The notes beneath the pieces are model-generated. The model was not told where the DNA came from. It saw nothing but the letters and a program-made list of their open reading frames with translations, and did not search any database. The position numbers and the translations under genes were made by a program. A stretch of DNA of 5,612 bases from Candidatus Bipolaricaulota bacterium (lineage in GTDB: Bacteria; Bipolaricaulota; Bipolaricaulia; UBA7950; UBA9294): the NCBI GenBank assembly GCA_030612565.1, contig JAUWNQ010000043.1, forward strand, positions 1-5,612, in the 5' to 3' direction. Positions 4,213-5,612 of the stretch are shown in pieces (the stretch's first letter is position 1; the number at the start of each line of letters is the position of its first letter).

Positions 4213-5612
4213 ATGTCAAGGTATGAGAAGTTGATCAAGAACCCCATCCTTCGCGAAGAAGAGATCCTCGCGTGGTGGAAGGAGGAGGGGACGTTCCAGG
4301 AGTCGCTTGCCGCGACGAAGGACGGCCCGCGGTACGTCTTCTTCGAGGGGCCGCCGACGGCGAATGGAAAGCCGCACTTCGGACACCTGATGCCGCGTGT
4401 CTACAAGGATCTATTCCCACGCTACAAGACGATGCAGGGGTTCTACGTCGCCCGCAAGGGGGGGTGGGATACACACGGTCTCCCGGTCGAGCTCGAGGTG
4501 GAGAAGGAGATCGGCTTAAACAGCAAGCCGGAGATCGAGTCCTACGGGGTGGAGAAGTTCGTCGAGCGGTGTAAGGAGTCGGTCTGGAAGTACAAAGGCG
4601 AATGGGAACGGATGATCGAGCGGATGGGGTTCTGGATCGACCTTGAGAACGCGTATGTCACCTACACCGACGACTACATCGAGACCGTCTGGTGGGAGCT
4701 CGCACAGATGTTCGATCGCGGACTCCTCTATCGGGGACACAAGGTCCTCCCCTACTGCCCCCGCTGCGGAACCGGCCTCTCCTCCCACGAGGTGGCGCAG
4801 GGATACCGCACGGTCAAGGACCCCTCACTATCGGTGCGGATGCGGATCGTCTCCGCCGAAGTAGCGCGCTACGAAGTAGCTCGCTACAAGGAGGATCTCC
4901 CTGGGAAGACTTCGCTCCTCACCTGGACGACGACCCCGTGGACCCTCCCGGCGAACGTCGGGTTGGCGATCGCTGCACGCGAGACTTACGTCGAGGTGGA
5001 GCAGAGCGGTGAGCGGTTGATCCTTGCGAAGGAACTCCTCGATCAGGCACTGGACGGGGATTATCGTATCGTGCGTGAGATCCCGGGCGAGGACCTCGTC
5101 GGCCTCGCCTACGAGCCTCCGTATCGTCTATTAGACGACGAGCAAGCCTACCGTGTCCACGCCGCCGGTTTCGTCAACATGGAGGAGGGGACGGGGATCG
5201 TGCACACCGCTCCCGCGTTCGGGGAGGACGACTACCTCCTCGGCCAGGAGAAGGACCTTCCCTTCTTTCATCCGGTCGACCTCTCCGGTACGTTCACCGA
5301 GGAGTTCCCCCTTTGTGCGGGAACCTTTGTCAAGGACGCCGACCAGACGATCATCGATGACCTGAAGGCACGCGGCATCCTCTATCGATTCGCTCCGTAC
5401 GAACACGATTACCCGTTCTGCTGGCGCTGCGACACACCCCTCCTCTACTACGCCATGGATTCCTGGCACATCAAGACGACCGCGGTGAAGGAGGAACTGA
5501 TAGCGAACACCCGTGCGATCAACTGGTATCCGGCCCACATCGGTGAGGGTCGGCTCGGCGACTTCCTTGCCAACCTCAAGGACTGGGCCCTGTCGCGGGA
5601 CCGCTACTGGGG
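4213..5612 (+). CDS. ileS: Isoleucyl-tRNA synthetase, 3' end outside window
   Basis: Class I aminoacyl-tRNA synthetase charging tRNA-Ile in the cytoplasm. The window holds 466 codons plus two bases of a protein usually about 900-1,100 residues. FFEGPPTANGKPHFGH (residues 43-58) carries the HIGH-type ATP site as HFGH; GGWDTHGLPVELEVEKEIGL follows and is typical of IleRS. Then come a Cys pair YCPRCG (181-186), the CP1 editing-domain segments TWTTTPWTLPAN (237-248) and GTGIVHTAPAFGEDD (326-340), and FCWRC (402-406). The frame leaves the window at WALSRDRYW, so the KMSKS loop and anticodon domain lie beyond. ATG at 4213 has AGGAG (4202-4206) 6 nt upstream. The GWDTHGLPVE/CWRCDTPL pattern suggests the eukaryote-like second IleRS type (inference). 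Odd point: a 15-nt in-frame duplication gives EVARYEVARY at 216-225. Confidence 0.96.
   Translation, partial: MSRYEKLIKNPILREEEILAWWKEEGTFQESLAATKDGPRYVFFEGPPTANGKPHFGHLMPRVYKDLFPRYKTMQGFYVARKGGWDTHGLPVELEVEKEIGLNSKPEIESYGVEKFVERCKESVWKYKGEWERMIERMGFWIDLENAYVTYTDDYIETVWWELAQMFDRGLLYRGHKVLPYCPRCGTGLSSHEVAQGYRTVKDPSLSVRMRIVSAEVARYEVARYKEDLPGKTSLLTWTTTPWTLPANVGLAIAARETYVEVEQSGERLILAKELLDQALDGDYRIVREIPGEDLVGLAYEPPYRLLDDEQAYRVHAAGFVNMEEGTGIVHTAPAFGEDDYLLGQEKDLPFFHPVDLSGTFTEEFPLCAGTFVKDADQTIIDDLKARGILYRFAPYEHDYPFCWRCDTPLLYYAMDSWHIKTTAVKEELIANTRAINWYPAHIGEGRLGDFLANLKDWALSRDRYW
4858..4887 (+). repeat. In-frame 15-nt tandem duplication within ileS
   Basis: GAAGTAGCGCGCTAC (4858-4872) is followed directly by GAAGTAGCTCGCTAC (4873-4887), one mismatch, encoding EVARY twice. 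The first unit contains the perfect 12-bp palindrome GTAGCGCGCTAC. It lies in a usually short, variable loop before the CP1 TWTTTPWT segment. Confidence 0.85.

Overview
This looks like bacterial chromosomal DNA, probably from an uncultured or candidate-phylum lineage. Genes carry Shine-Dalgarno-like sites, one product has a bacterial lipobox, and coding regions are GC-rich. The phylum cannot be fixed from sequence alone. The style of the PKD-TlpA lipoprotein and the IleRS recalls Bipolaricaulota/Acetothermia, but that is a low-confidence impression.

Layout: (1) 1-747, minus strand: 5' part of an Fsr-like MFS efflux transporter that runs off the left edge. (2) 748-1296: 549 bp of repeat-rich spacer between divergent transporter genes, ending in a palindromic stem-loop element just upstream of the next gene. 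(3) 1297-2472, plus strand: complete DHA1-type MFS transporter. (4) 2469-3275, minus strand: PKD-TlpA thioredoxin-like lipoprotein, convergent with the MFS gene and overlapping it by 4 bp so that one CTAG supplies both stop codons. (5) 3276-4212: 937 bp without a credible gene, made of the same repeat families as (2) plus a possibly structured leader and an intrinsic terminator. (6) 4213-5612, plus strand: 5' part of isoleucyl-tRNA synthetase, running off the right edge.

The genes do not form an obvious pathway: two efflux-type transporters, one extracytoplasmic thiol-redox lipoprotein and one housekeeping aminoacyl-tRNA synthetase. I see no defence system, mobile-element transposase, CRISPR array, rRNA or tRNA. 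About 26% of the window is non-coding, which is high for a bacterium.

The most unusual content is in the two spacers. They share a 26-nt family (three copies), a 30-nt module (two inverted copies), and many blocks built on a 9-nt unit CRCNRAGRN, along with 7-nt and 8-nt periodic tracts. Because a 9-nt period is three codons, these blocks create long spurious open frames. Other points of interest are a possible attenuator ahead of ileS, a start-site conflict in the Fsr-like gene, and an in-frame 15-nt duplication inside the ileS editing-domain region.
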